64,000 nucleotides of DNA from Bradyrhizobium sp. 132 (GCF_023074185.1 NZ_JADPKY010000103.1:124001-188000); one strand, 5' to 3'. Numbered from the stretch's first letter, positions 33,693-42,073 are shown. A program made the numbers and translations. The notes: generated by a model from the sequence alone, not told the origin.

Positions 33693-34109
33693 ATGCAATC
33701 ACGCCCGCAAACGACGCCGGGCACATGGCTGCGCACGATGAGCCGCGCCGGCGCATTGACGCTGCTGCTGACCGCGCCCGTCTCGCTGGCACAGCAGCCG
33801 GACAGCGACGACGCAGCCCGGCAGGCCTTCAACAATTCCTGCCGCACCTGCCACTCGGTGAAAGAGGGCGACAATCGTCTGGGTCCCAACCTCAATAAAA
33901 TCGTCGGACGCAAGGCCGGCTCGCTGTCGAACTACAACTATTCTCCGTCGATGAAAGAAGCCGGCTTCGTCTGGGACCAGGACAAGCTCACCCGCTTCAT
34001 GGTCAAGCCGGACGAGGTCGTGTCCGGCAACAAGATGCAGCCCTATGGCGGCGTCTCGGCGGAGGAAGCGGCGAAGGTGGTTGGTTATTTGCAGGCGGCT
34101 TCGCAGTAA
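33693..34109 (+). CDS. class I cytochrome c
   Basis: The protein is 138 residues with a signal peptide (MSRAGALTLLLTAPVSLA). The haem motif is CRTCH near residue 50, after FNNS. LGPNLNKIVGRKAGSLSNYN is a typical cytochrome c2 block, and the Met ligand is in NKMQPYGGVSAEE. It is a periplasmic electron carrier, with no partner oxidase nearby. The ATG at 33693 is preferred: GGAGG, lying inside the start region of a possible ATG at 33681, is 5 bases upstream of it. Confidence 0.88.
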   Translation: MQSRPQTTPGTWLRTMSRAGALTLLLTAPVSLAQQPDSDDAARQAFNNSCRTCHSVKEGDNRLGPNLNKIVGRKAGSLSNYNYSPSMKEAGFVWDQDKLTRFMVKPDEVVSGNKMQPYGGVSAEEAAKVVGYLQAASQ

Positions 34110-34157
34110 CCAGCCCCGCGATGCAGGGGCCGCTTCGTTTGGATTCGGTGATCGTGG

Positions 34158-34202
34158 CCATGCTTCGAGACGCCCGCCTGCGGCGGGCTCCTCAGGATGA
34201 GG
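34158..34202. repeat. family 1 repeat, reverse hairpin only
   Basis: TTCGAGACGCCCGCCTGCGG with CGGGCTCCTCAGGATGAGG; stem GCCCGCC-TGC-GGCGGGC. It lies 49 bases after the cytochrome c stop and is almost identical to the hairpin at 34613-34660 on the other side of the GIY-YIG gene. Confidence 0.85.
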
Positions 34203-34270
34203 ACTGTACTTGCGGCTCAGCCGGGTCAACCACCACTTGTCCCTTGCACCATGTCACGGATGCCAGTTAG

Positions 34271-34324
34271 CCTCATCCTGAGGAGCGCGCTCTTGCGCGC
34301 GTCTCGAAGGACGAGGCGGGCACG
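34271..34324. repeat. family 1 repeat, forward hairpin, abutting the GIY-YIG start codon
   Basis: CCTCATCCTGAGGAGC then stem GCGCGC-TCTT-GCGCGC, GTCTCGAAGGACGAGG and GCGGGCACG, ending directly at the ATG of the nuclease gene. The block GAGGCGGGCACGATG is repeated at the second forward hairpin near 34788. Confidence 0.85.
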
Positions 34325-34657
34325 ATGACCGATGGCGCGTACCTCTACATTCTCGCATGTGCCGATGGCAGCTACTACATCGGAACGACGCGCACTGAGC
34401 TTGAGATCAGAATCGCGCAGCACAACGCCGGCACATTCGGCGGCTATACGAAGTCACGCAGACCGGTGACGCTGGCCTTCTCCCGATGGTTCGACAGGAT
34501 CACCGACGCGATCGAGTGCGAGCGCAAACTCAAGAAATGGAGCCGCGCCAAGAAGGAAGCCTTCATGCGCGGCGATTTTTCCGAGCTGCATGAGCTAGCG
34601 AAGCGCGGATCTCATCATCCTTCGAGGCGCCCGCCTGCGGCGGGCTCCTCAGGATGA
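34325..34657 (+). CDS. GIY-YIG family nuclease nested in a palindromic repeat
   Basis: The protein is 110 residues. The GIY-YIG core is present: YLYILACADGSYYIGTT for the two signature strands, then an Arg in EIRIAQHNAG and a KLKKWSRAKKEAF helix typical of the small uncharacterised bacterial members. Such proteins are single-domain nucleases of unknown target. The start codon directly follows a forward hairpin, and the last 14 codons (HHPSRRPPAAGSSG) and the stop lie in the reverse hairpin. No ribosome site is visible. The gene appears to be cargo or engine of the repeat element rather than a normal chromosomal gene. Confidence 0.82.
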   Translation: MTDGAYLYILACADGSYYIGTTRTELEIRIAQHNAGTFGGYTKSRRPVTLAFSRWFDRITDAIECERKLKKWSRAKKEAFMRGDFSELHELAKRGSHHPSRRPPAAGSSG

Positions 34658-35063
34658 GGGCGGAGTGCGCAGCTCCGGGTTGAAAAGAAACTTCCACAAA
34701 TGCTTGCCGCAACTCGCGAGAGGCCAGTTGAGCCTCATCCTGAGGAGCCGCGCCAGCGGCGTCTCGAAGGGCGAGGCGGGCACGATGTGAGACAGCGCCT
34801 ATCGGCCCACCCGAGATCAGCCTCAGCCATGCCGCCGAATGAAACGCGCTCATCAGCAGATACATCGGCACCATCCCGCCCAGCAAAGATTCGTGTCCGG
34901 CGGCGCACAGCATGTCCGCCGAGCCGCCGCCGAGCACGGCCGTCAGCACGGCCATGATCGCGAAGGTGGGCGTGGCCGCCAGCCCCAGCCATCTGGCGAG
35001 GTGACGCGCGGCCACGACGCGGTCACGGCTTGCACTGGGGACCGCGCTGACGGGATGGGTCAT
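34563..35063 (-). CDS. small membrane protein with repeat-encoded C-terminus
   Basis: The frame opens at an ATG that overlaps the stop of the upstream DUF899 gene (ATGA), which indicates coupling. About the first 85 residues look native: two hydrophobic segments (LGLAATPTFAIMAVLTAVLG and GGMVPMYLLMSAFHSAAWL). Beyond ISGGPIGAVSHRARLALRD the sequence is translation of the family 1 repeat and continues antisense to the end of the GIY-YIG gene, 166 residues in all. The original gene was probably shorter. Function is unknown. Confidence 0.55.
   Translation of the reverse strand: MTHPVSAVPSASRDRVVAARHLARWLGLAATPTFAIMAVLTAVLGGGSADMLCAAGHESLLGGMVPMYLLMSAFHSAAWLRLISGGPIGAVSHRARLALRDAAGAAPQDEAQLASRELRQAFVEVSFQPGAAHSALILRSPPQAGASKDDEIRASLAHAARKNRRA
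34613..34660. repeat. family 1 repeat, reverse hairpin, encoding the GIY-YIG C-terminus
   Basis: CATCATCCTTCGAGGCGCC and on to GGGCTCCTCAGGATGAGG; stem GCCCGCC-TGC-GGCGGGC. Nearly identical to 34158-34202. The nuclease stop codon TGA is inside GGATGAGG. Confidence 0.85.
34733..34787. repeat. family 1 repeat, forward hairpin lacking a nuclease gene
   Basis: CCTCATCCTGAGGAGC, stem GCCGC-GCCA-GCGGC, GTCTCGAAGGGCGAGG, GCGGGCACG, then ATG followed at once by TGA. It matches the hairpin in front of the nuclease gene through the start codon, as if the gene had been deleted. Confidence 0.85.
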
Positions 35064-35854
35064 TTCCTTTCGCCTGCGGCCTCCTCGCGAAAAGCCTTCT
35101 CGCCGGCGGCCGAGATCTCGACCCATTTCTTGTCGGGCGCCGCACCTTCGGTGTAGCTGTCATGCCAGTTCCACCATTTGTAGGTCGGCGTCTGGGGATA
35201 GCCTTTCGGCGAATCCTCCCAGACCTCCTGCCGTCCCAGCGGCGTGATGTCGAGATAGTTCCAGGTGCCGCCCATCTGCTCGTCGCCACGGCTCTTGACG
35301 AAGTAGGTGCGGAAGATGCGGTCGCCGTCGCGGTAGAACACGTTCGTGCCGTGCCATTCGTCCACGCCGAAATCGGCATCGAAACTGTCGGTGATGGTGA
35401 CCCATGGCATGGTCCAGCCCATCCGCTTCTTCAGCCGTGCGATATCGGCCTGCGGCGCGCGCGAGGCGAACACCAGCGTGGTGTCGCGGGCGTTCAGATG
35501 CGCGACATGGGCGACCTGGTCGGCCACCATGGAGCAGCCGCGGCAGGCATGATCGGGCCAGCCGAACACGCCAGGTTCGAAGAAGGCGCGGTAGACGATC
35601 AGCTGCCGCCGGCCCTGGAAAAGGTCGGGCAGACTGACCTTGCCGCCGGGCCCCTCGAACGCATAGGTATTGGTGACTTCCATCCACGGCATGCGCCGGC
35701 GTTCGGCGGCCAGGGCGTCGCGGGCACGGGTATGCGCCTTTTCCTTCACGAGCAGTTGCTGACGGGCGGCCTCCCAGTCCTGCGGCGACACCACCGGCGG
35801 TGTTTGCATGGCAGCCTGTCTGTTAGTTCCTGCGTTTTCTGCTGATGTCATCAT
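35060..35854 (-). CDS. DUF899 family thioredoxin-like protein
   Basis: The protein is 264 residues and cytoplasmic. It has the family blocks EKAHTRARDALAAERRRMPW, then a thioredoxin-fold part. In that part FGWPDHACRGCSMVADQVAH carries a C-x2-C pair, and YRDGDRIFRTYFVKSRGDEQ leads to the GTWNYLDITPLGRQEVWED ending. Members are thought to be redox or dithiol proteins without a settled function. GGAGAG precedes the ATG at 35854. It is transcribed divergently from the dual winged-helix regulator, with 90 bases between the starts. Confidence 0.85.
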   Translation of the reverse strand: MMTSAENAGTNRQAAMQTPPVVSPQDWEAARQQLLVKEKAHTRARDALAAERRRMPWMEVTNTYAFEGPGGKVSLPDLFQGRRQLIVYRAFFEPGVFGWPDHACRGCSMVADQVAHVAHLNARDTTLVFASRAPQADIARLKKRMGWTMPWVTITDSFDADFGVDEWHGTNVFYRDGDRIFRTYFVKSRGDEQMGGTWNYLDITPLGRQEVWEDSPKGYPQTPTYKWWNWHDSYTEGAAPDKKWVEISAAGEKAFREEAAGERK

Positions 35855-35944
35855 GGCTCTCCTGTTTCCGCACATTGTCGGCCGTCAACGATTTCTCGCA
35901 CCGGACAGTTGCGGAGTGGGAGTAACAAGTGTGGCGGGATTCGA

Positions 35945-37165
35945 ATGGAGTCGCTGATCACGGCCGCGGCGCGCGCGCTCGAAGCCGGCGATCCGCTCGG
36001 CGCCTTGAACCGCGTTGCGCTGCGCAACGATGCACCTTCGCTGGCGCTGCGCGGCATCGCGATGGCGCAGCTCGGCGATCTCGCGAAGGCGAAGACGCTG
36101 CTGCGGAGTGCCGCACGCGCCTTCGGGCCGAAAGAGGCGGTCGCGCGCGCAAGATGCGTGGTCGCGGAAGCCGAGATCGCGCTCGTCTCGCGCGACCTGA
36201 ACTGGCCGGCGACGACGCTCGCGGCCGCGCGGGCGACGCTCGCAAGCCACGGTGACCTCGCCAACGCGGCCCATGCGGGTCACATCGAGGCGCGCCGTCT
36301 TCTTCTCGTCGGGCGCCTCGAGGAGGCCGAACGCACGCTGGCGGAGATCAAGACCACGCCGCTCCCCCCGGCTTCGCAGGTCGTCCGCGAGCTTGTGATC
36401 GCCGGCATCGCCCTCAGGCGGCTCAGAACGAAAGACGCGCGCGTGGCGCTCGGTCGCGCGGTGCGCGCAGCACGGCAGGCCGGCATTCCCGCGCTTGCGG
36501 CCGAGGTCGAGATCACGACCTTCGTGCTCGACACGCCCGCAGCGCGCCTGATCACGCGCGGGCACGAACGGCCATTGCTGCCCGAGGAGGTCGAGGACCT
36601 CGCGACATCAGAGGCGCTCGTGGTGGATACGTTTCATCACGCGGTTCGCAGGCGAGGCATCGTCGTGCCGCTCGGAAGGCGGCCAGTGCTGTTCACGCTC
36701 GCCCGCGTCCTGGCGCAGGCCTGGCCCGCGGATGTCTCGCGAGAGGCTCTGATCGCCGGCGCGTTCCGGGCGAAGCACGCCGATGAATCGCATCGCGCGC
36801 GGTTGCGGGTGGAGATCGGGCGGCTCCGCACACAGCTCAAGCCGCTCGCCGATGTCAGCGCGACCAGGCACGGTTTTGCGCTGACACCGCGCAAGACGCG
36901 GCAAGTTCTGGTGTTGGCACGGCCCGTCGAAGAAAAGCACGCCACTGTGCTCGCCTTCCTCTCCGACGGCGAGCCCTGGGCGAGTTCGGCCCTCGCGCTG
37001 GCGCTGGGAACGAGCGCGCGCACCGTGCAGCGTGCCCTCGAAGAGCTGGCGCGGTCGAACAAGGTGCAGTCCTTCGGACACGGCCGGGCGCGGCGCTGGA
37101 TGACGCCGCCCGTCCCGGGTTTCCCGACAGGCTTGTTACTCCCCGGACCGCTTCTGAAGACGTAA
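35945..37165 (+). CDS. regulator with helical repeats and two winged-helix domains
   Basis: The protein is 406 residues. Residues 1-190 form helical hairpins of the TPR type (AKAKTLLRSAARAFG, RLEEAERTLAEIK). Residues 215-310 match an OmpR/SARP-type winged helix (PVLFTLARVLAQAW then RARLRVEIGRLRTQLKPL and TRHGFALTP). Residues 325-390 form a second winged helix of the DeoR/MarR sort (ALALALGTSARTVQRALEEL). It is presumably a DNA-binding regulator. It is divergent from the DUF899 gene and 30 bases upstream of a beta-propeller gene, its likely targets. Confidence 0.7.
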   Translation: MESLITAAARALEAGDPLGALNRVALRNDAPSLALRGIAMAQLGDLAKAKTLLRSAARAFGPKEAVARARCVVAEAEIALVSRDLNWPATTLAAARATLASHGDLANAAHAGHIEARRLLLVGRLEEAERTLAEIKTTPLPPASQVVRELVIAGIALRRLRTKDARVALGRAVRAARQAGIPALAAEVEITTFVLDTPAARLITRGHERPLLPEEVEDLATSEALVVDTFHHAVRRRGIVVPLGRRPVLFTLARVLAQAWPADVSREALIAGAFRAKHADESHRARLRVEIGRLRTQLKPLADVSATRHGFALTPRKTRQVLVLARPVEEKHATVLAFLSDGEPWASSALALALGTSARTVQRALEELARSNKVQSFGHGRARRWMTPPVPGFPTGLLLPGPLLKT

Positions 37166-37195
37166 GGTGGGGTCACACCACAGGGACCGAGCAAC

Positions 37196-37834
37196 ATGAA
37201 GCGTTCAGCCGCCGAGATCGTCAGGGAATACGGGCCCTTTGCGGGCGTCGAAGCCGTGCACGGCGTCACCTATGACGGCGCCCATATGTGGTTCGCGTCC
37301 GGCGACAGGTTGAACGCGGTCGATCCGGCCAATGGCAAGATCGCCCGCTGCATCGATGTCGCCGCGCATGCGGGAACGGCGTTCGACGGCCGGCACCTGT
37401 TCCAGATCGCCGAGGACCGCATCCAGAAGATTGACGCTGCGACCGGCAAGGTGCTCGCCACCATCCCCGCACCTGGCGGCGGCGGCGATTCCGGATTGGC
37501 CTGGGCCGAAGGCTCGCTCTGGGTCGGGCAATATCGGGAACGCAAGATCCATCAGGTGGATCCCCAGACTGGCAAGGTTCTCCGCACCATCGAAAGCAAG
37601 CGCTTCGTCACCGGGGTTACCTGGGTGGACGGCGAATTCTGGCACGGCACCTGGGAAGGCGAGGACAGCGACATCAGACGGATCGACCCCGAGACCGGCA
37701 AGGTGCTGGAGCAGCTCGACCTGCCCGCCGGGACCATGGTGTCAGGACTGGAGTCCGACGGCGGCGACCGCTTCTTCTGCGGCGGCGGCAGTCGCGGCAA
37801 TGTGAGAGCGGTCCGCCGTCCCAAGCGCAGCTAG
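37196..37834 (+). CDS. beta-propeller protein (YVTN/glutamine-cyclotransferase-like)
   Basis: The protein is 212 residues without a signal peptide. It contains repeated blades ending in A-x-G-x-K-V/I-x-R/A: VDPANGKIARCIDV, IDAATGKVLATIPAPG, VDPQTGKVLRTIE and IDPETGKVLEQLDLPAG. This is about half of a standard propeller, so it may dimerise or be a short lineage form. Enzyme function is not evident. It lies 30 bases after the dual winged-helix regulator and is probably in its operon. Confidence 0.78.
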   Translation: MKRSAAEIVREYGPFAGVEAVHGVTYDGAHMWFASGDRLNAVDPANGKIARCIDVAAHAGTAFDGRHLFQIAEDRIQKIDAATGKVLATIPAPGGGGDSGLAWAEGSLWVGQYRERKIHQVDPQTGKVLRTIESKRFVTGVTWVDGEFWHGTWEGEDSDIRRIDPETGKVLEQLDLPAGTMVSGLESDGGDRFFCGGGSRGNVRAVRRPKRS

Positions 37835-37969
37835 GTGCGCACGAACGAATGCGCGGCAACGGCGCATCGCGGCCGTTAACCTGTTCGCCCCAATTCCACC
37901 CCATCGGTGCGCTCTAGCGCCCTCCTCGCCTGCCCTGTAGACTTCTGCCCCGGGCGGCCTGGGGGATTG

Positions 37970-39538
37970 ATGCGACTAACGCTGAACTTGAAGACTGTCC
38001 TGATCGCCGTGGTGGTGCTCGCGGCGTCGTTTTTCGTCAGCCTGAAGGCGATGGACTGGCTGTCGCCGCGGGCGACGAATTCCGCGCCACCGGTCGCGCA
38101 ATTGCCGCCGCTGCCGCCGGTCGCGAAGAGCTCAATCGTGGTGGCGCCGGTCGCCATCGCGCTGTCGGCGATCCGCGAGCAGGCCGAGAAGGCCGCGCCG
38201 CGCAATTTCGCCGGCAAGGCCGAGAACCCGATCTCACAGATCCTGCAGGACGCCGACATCGGCTGGTCCGCCGTGCGCGGACCGATGTCGGCTGCCGGCG
38301 ACAAGGACGTGCTGACAATCTCGACGCCGCTCAACGGCAAGCTGAACGTGACGGGCTCGCTGTCGTCGAAGGCGACCGGCGCGCTCGGCGAAGCACTCGG
38401 CAGCGTGCTCGGCGGTGACGCAGCGAAACGGATCGGCGCAGTCAACATCAAGAATCTGAACGCCAGCGCCGAGATCAAGGGCAACGTGGTCGTCACCTCG
38501 CGACCGAAGCTCGCGGCCAACTGGCACCTCGAGCCCAATCTCGGCGCCCAGGTCAATCTCGGCGACACCAACCTCAACGTCGCCGGCGCCAAGGTCAACG
38601 TGCCGGCGCAGGTGAAGCCGCTGATCGACAAGAATGTCGGCGAGCAGATCAACATCGTCTCCGAGCGCATCCGCAACGATCCTTCGCTGCGGGAGAACGC
38701 GAAAGTGCAATGGGCCAAGGCCTGCCGCTCGATCGCGCTGCAAGGCTCGGGCTCCTCGGCCGCGCTGCCGTCGCTCTGGCTGGAGATGAAGCCGATCCGC
38801 GCCATCGCGGCGCAGCCGCGCGTCGACGCGCAGGCCGTGACCTTGCTGATGGGCCTCGAGCTTGAGACGCGCGTCACCGCTACCCCGACCAAGCCAGACT
38901 GCCCGTTCCCCGACAAGATCTCGATCGTGCCGCCGACCGGCACCGGCGTGAACATCGGTGTTCCCATCGACGTGCCCTTCACCGAGATCAACAAGCTGGT
39001 CGCGGCGCAGATGGTCGGCCACACTTATCCCGAGGACGGCTCCGGTCCGGTGGACGTCACCGTCAAGAGCGTCAACGTGATCCCGTCGGGCGAGCGCCTG
39101 CTGATCTCGCTGCTGGTACGCGCCAAGGAGAAGAAGAGCTGGCTCGGTCTCGGCGCCGAAGCGACCGTGCACATCTGGGGCCGGCCGATGCTCGACCAGG
39201 CACAGCAGACGCTGCGGCTCGCCGACATCCAGCTCGCGGTGGAGTCCGAGGCGGCCTTCGGTCTGCTGGGGGCCGCGGCGCGCGCGGTGGTGCCGCAGAT
39301 GCAACAGGCGCTGGTGCAGAAAGCGACGATTGATCTGAAGCCGATCGCCGCCAATGCGCGCGAGAAGGTCGCGGCCGTGATTGCTGACTTCCAGAAGAGC
39401 GAGGACGGCGTCAAGGTCGACGCGAAGATCGACAGCCTGACCCTCGCCGACATCGCCTTCGATTCCAAGACGCTGCGCATCATCGCGGAAGCCGGCGGCA
39501 CGCTGAATGTGTCCGTGACGAAACTGTCGGGGATGTAG
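37970..39538 (+). CDS. large envelope protein, DUF4403-like
   Basis: The protein is 522 residues. One N-terminal membrane anchor (VLIAVVVLAASFFVSLKAMDW) is followed by a Pro-rich linker. A large beta-rich domain follows with repeated NVxxxxKVNVPAQV-like edge segments and the block VNIGVPIDVPFTEINKLVAA. The layout is like DUF4403 proteins, which have lipid-transfer (BPI/TULIP-like) features. It is anchored in the inner membrane with the rest in the periplasm. GGGGGA lies 3 bases before the ATG at 37970; longer starts have no support. Confidence 0.72.
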   Translation: MRLTLNLKTVLIAVVVLAASFFVSLKAMDWLSPRATNSAPPVAQLPPLPPVAKSSIVVAPVAIALSAIREQAEKAAPRNFAGKAENPISQILQDADIGWSAVRGPMSAAGDKDVLTISTPLNGKLNVTGSLSSKATGALGEALGSVLGGDAAKRIGAVNIKNLNASAEIKGNVVVTSRPKLAANWHLEPNLGAQVNLGDTNLNVAGAKVNVPAQVKPLIDKNVGEQINIVSERIRNDPSLRENAKVQWAKACRSIALQGSGSSAALPSLWLEMKPIRAIAAQPRVDAQAVTLLMGLELETRVTATPTKPDCPFPDKISIVPPTGTGVNIGVPIDVPFTEINKLVAAQMVGHTYPEDGSGPVDVTVKSVNVIPSGERLLISLLVRAKEKKSWLGLGAEATVHIWGRPMLDQAQQTLRLADIQLAVESEAAFGLLGAAARAVVPQMQQALVQKATIDLKPIAANAREKVAAVIADFQKSEDGVKVDAKIDSLTLADIAFDSKTLRIIAEAGGTLNVSVTKLSGM

Positions 39539-39622
39539 CGAACCTTCACTCGGGTCTCGCCCACGACTTGGTCGCTTGCGCCACTGGCATTCTCGTCGGA
39601 GAATGCTAAGCTGTTCTTCGCA

Positions 39623-39636
39623 ACCTCGAACGAGGT
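39623..39636. promoter_or_regulatory. short palindrome upstream of the polyamine-type ABC operon
   Basis: ACCTCG-AA-CGAGGT lies 35 bases before the ATPase start, within the 132-base gap. It might be an operator; no regulator gene is next to it. Confidence 0.3.
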
Positions 39637-39670
39637 GCCGACGGCACTGTAGAGGACACCGCGAGGACAC

Positions 39671-40780
39671 ATGGAAGCCGGCATGGTCACGCCCGCGCCG
39701 GCGCTGGTGCGCTTTTCCGGCATTCAGAAGACCTATGATGGCGAGTTCCTCGTGGTGAAGAACCTCGATCTCGACATCAGGAGGGGCGAGTTCATCACCC
39801 TGCTCGGCCCGTCGGGCTCGGGCAAGACGACCACGCTGATGATGCTGGCTGGCTTCGAGGTTCCGACCCATGGCGAGATCTACCTCGCGGACAGGCCGAT
39901 CAAGAACGTGCCGCCACATAAGCGCGACATCGGTATGGTGTTCCAGAACTATGCCTTGTTTCCGCACCTGACGATCGCGGAGAATATCGCCTTCCCGCTA
40001 TCCGTCCGCAACACGAACAAGGCGGAAACGCAGGAGCGCGTAAAGGCGGCCTTGCGCATGATCAAGATGGAAACCCTGGCGCAGCGCCGGCCCGGGCAGC
40101 TGTCCGGCGGTCAGCAGCAGCGTGTGGCGCTCGCCCGCGCGCTGGTGTTCAATCCGCAACTCGTGCTGATGGACGAGCCCCTGGGCGCCCTGGACAAGCG
40201 CCTGCGGGAGCAGATGCAACTGGAGATCAAGCAACTGCACGAGACCATGGGCATCACCGTCGTCTACGTCACCCACGATCAGAGCGAAGCGCTCACCATG
40301 TCGGACCGCATCGCCGTGTTCAACGACGGCATTGTGCAGCAGATCGACAGGCCCGACGCGCTGTATGAGCATCCGGTGAACAGCTTCGTCGCCCACTTCA
40401 TCGGCGAGAACAATGTGCTGGCCGGCACTGTCGAGACAATCGAAAAGGAATATTGCCGCGTCGCTCTTGCTGGTGGCGGCGTCGTGACCGCACGGGCGAT
40501 CAATGTATCAGGCGCTGGCGCATCGACCTCCCTGTCGGTGCGGCCGGAGCGAATCGCCATTGTCTCGGATCGCACCTCCAGCGAGGGGCCGAACCGGCTG
40601 CCCGCCAAGGTGCAGAACACGATATATCTCGGCGACCACGCGCTGGCCGTGCTCGATGTCGCCGGCAACCGCGAGTTCATGGTCAAGCTTCAACCGGGGG
40701 CGCGTGACAACTTAAGACCTGGCGAAAGCGTGGTCGTCACCTTCCGCCCCGAGGACTGCCTGGCCCTCGATCCCGTCTGA
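39671..40780 (+). CDS. ABC transporter ATP-binding protein, polyamine (PotA) type
   Basis: The protein is 369 residues. Walker A is LLGPSGSGKTTTLMMLAGFE near residue 45, the signature is LSGGQQQRVALARALV, Walker B is LVLMDEPLGALDKRLREQMQ, and the H-loop is VVYVTHDQSEALTMSD. The C-terminal TOBE domain covers about residues 275-365. It powers import by the two permeases at 42157-44246. GAGGACAC lies just before the ATG. It is the first gene of a four-gene transport unit. Confidence 0.9.
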   Translation: MEAGMVTPAPALVRFSGIQKTYDGEFLVVKNLDLDIRRGEFITLLGPSGSGKTTTLMMLAGFEVPTHGEIYLADRPIKNVPPHKRDIGMVFQNYALFPHLTIAENIAFPLSVRNTNKAETQERVKAALRMIKMETLAQRRPGQLSGGQQQRVALARALVFNPQLVLMDEPLGALDKRLREQMQLEIKQLHETMGITVVYVTHDQSEALTMSDRIAVFNDGIVQQIDRPDALYEHPVNSFVAHFIGENNVLAGTVETIEKEYCRVALAGGGVVTARAINVSGAGASTSLSVRPERIAIVSDRTSSEGPNRLPAKVQNTIYLGDHALAVLDVAGNREFMVKLQPGARDNLRPGESVVVTFRPEDCLALDPV

Positions 40781-40853
40781 TCCAACCCTGCAGCTCCAAG
40801 TGGACCGGCATCGATCAACCTCAACGCAACTCTCATGAAGAAGGAACAAGACC

Positions 40854-41903
40854 ATGCTGAAGCGCAAGATTGCTCTGGGTTTCGCCGCGGCGCTCAGCGC
40901 CAGCGCTGCGCTGGCAACGGCCGCGCAGGCGCGTGACCTCACCGTCGTTTCGTGGGGCGGCGCGTATCAGGATGCCCAGAAGAAGGTCTATTTCGAGCCG
41001 TTCAAGAAGGCAGCGGGTGTTCCGATGAACGACGAGTCCTGGGACGGCGGCGTCGGCGTGTTGCGCGCCAAGGTGCAGGGTGGCGCCGCGACCTGGGACC
41101 TCGTCCAGGTCGAGAGCGACGAACTCGCGGTCGGCTGCGAGGAAGGCCTGTTCGAGAAGATGGACTATTCCAGAATCGGCGGCGAGGCCGCCTATATCCC
41201 GCCGTCGGTCAATCCCTGCGGTGTCGGCGCCATCCTCTACGATTTCGTTCTCGGCTACGACAGGGACAAGCTGAAGGAGGCCCCCAAAGGCTGGGCCGAC
41301 TTCTTCGACACCAAGAAGATTCCAGGCAAGCGCGGCTTGCGTCAGGGTCCGAAGACCACGCTGGAGATCGCGCTCATCGCCGACGGCGTCGCACCGAAGG
41401 ACGTCTACAAGGTGCTGGCGACCGACGATGGCGTCGAGCGTGCGTTCAAGAAACTGGATACCATCAAGAACGACATCGTCTGGTGGAAGGCCGGGGCCCA
41501 GCCGCCGCAATTGCTCGCCTCCGGCGAGGTGGCGATGACCTCAGTCTACAATGGCCGCATCGACACGGCGAACAAGAACGACAAGAAGAATTTCGGCATG
41601 GTGTGGGACGGAGCGCTTTTCACCCTCGACAGTTGGGTTATCCTGAAGGGCAGCCCGAACAAGGACGCGGCCTACAAGTTCCTGGACTTCGCCGGCAAGG
41701 CGGAGAACCAGTCAAAACTGTCGGAGAACATTGCTTACGGCACCTCGAACAAGGACGCCGCGGCTCTGCTCGCGCCCGCCGTTCTGAAGGACCTGCCGAC
41801 GGCGCCGGACAACATCAAGAACGCAGTCGAGATCAACGTTGCCTTCTGGCTCGAGAACATCGACCGCCTGACCGAGCGCTTCAACAAATGGGCAGCGAAA
41901 TAG
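40854..41903 (+). CDS. ABC transporter substrate-binding protein, polyamine (PotD) type
   Basis: The protein is 349 residues with a Sec signal (ALGFAAALSASAALATAAQA). The mature part starts DLTVVSWGGAYQDAQKKVYF, a typical start for spermidine/putrescine-like binding proteins of rhizobia. Aromatic and acidic pocket residues lie in ESWDGGVGVLRAKVQ and VQVESDELAVGCEE. Substrate could be a polyamine, an opine-like compound or another small cation. It lies 73 bases after the ATPase gene; a repeat pair separates it from the permease genes. Confidence 0.87.
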   Translation: MLKRKIALGFAAALSASAALATAAQARDLTVVSWGGAYQDAQKKVYFEPFKKAAGVPMNDESWDGGVGVLRAKVQGGAATWDLVQVESDELAVGCEEGLFEKMDYSRIGGEAAYIPPSVNPCGVGAILYDFVLGYDRDKLKEAPKGWADFFDTKKIPGKRGLRQGPKTTLEIALIADGVAPKDVYKVLATDDGVERAFKKLDTIKNDIVWWKAGAQPPQLLASGEVAMTSVYNGRIDTANKNDKKNFGMVWDGALFTLDSWVILKGSPNKDAAYKFLDFAGKAENQSKLSENIAYGTSNKDAAALLAPAVLKDLPTAPDNIKNAVEINVAFWLENIDRLTERFNKWAAK

Positions 41904-41954
41904 GCCGCGACAGCACCGGCGTGCGGCGCGCATTGAAAGCAGTTTCGTCGCGGC

Positions 41955-41998
41955 CATCCGTCGAGACGCCCGCCTTAGGCGGGCTCCTCAGGATGAGG
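41955..41998. repeat. family 1 repeat, reverse hairpin
   Basis: GTCGAGACGCCCGCC-TTA-GG then CGGGCTCCTCAGGATGAGG; stem GCCCGCC-TTA-GGCGGGC. It lies inside the polyamine ABC operon, 52 bases after the binding-protein stop. Confidence 0.85.
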
Positions 41999-42027
41999 AC
42001 GGAGTGCGCGGCAGCGACTTCAGAGAG

Positions 42028-42073
42028 CCTCATCCCGAGGAGACCGCGAAGCGGTCGTCTCGAAGGACGAGGC
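42028..42073. repeat. family 1 repeat, forward hairpin
   Basis: CCTCATCCCGAGGAGACC... with stem GACCGC-GAA-GCGGTC and GTCTCGAAGGACGAGG. With the preceding hairpin it could lower transcription of the permease genes relative to the binding protein. Confidence 0.85.

Noticed and set aside
37801..37880. ATGCGC...GCGCAT inverted repeat after the beta-propeller gene as a terminator
   Set aside because: The stem is only six pairs and no T tract follows.
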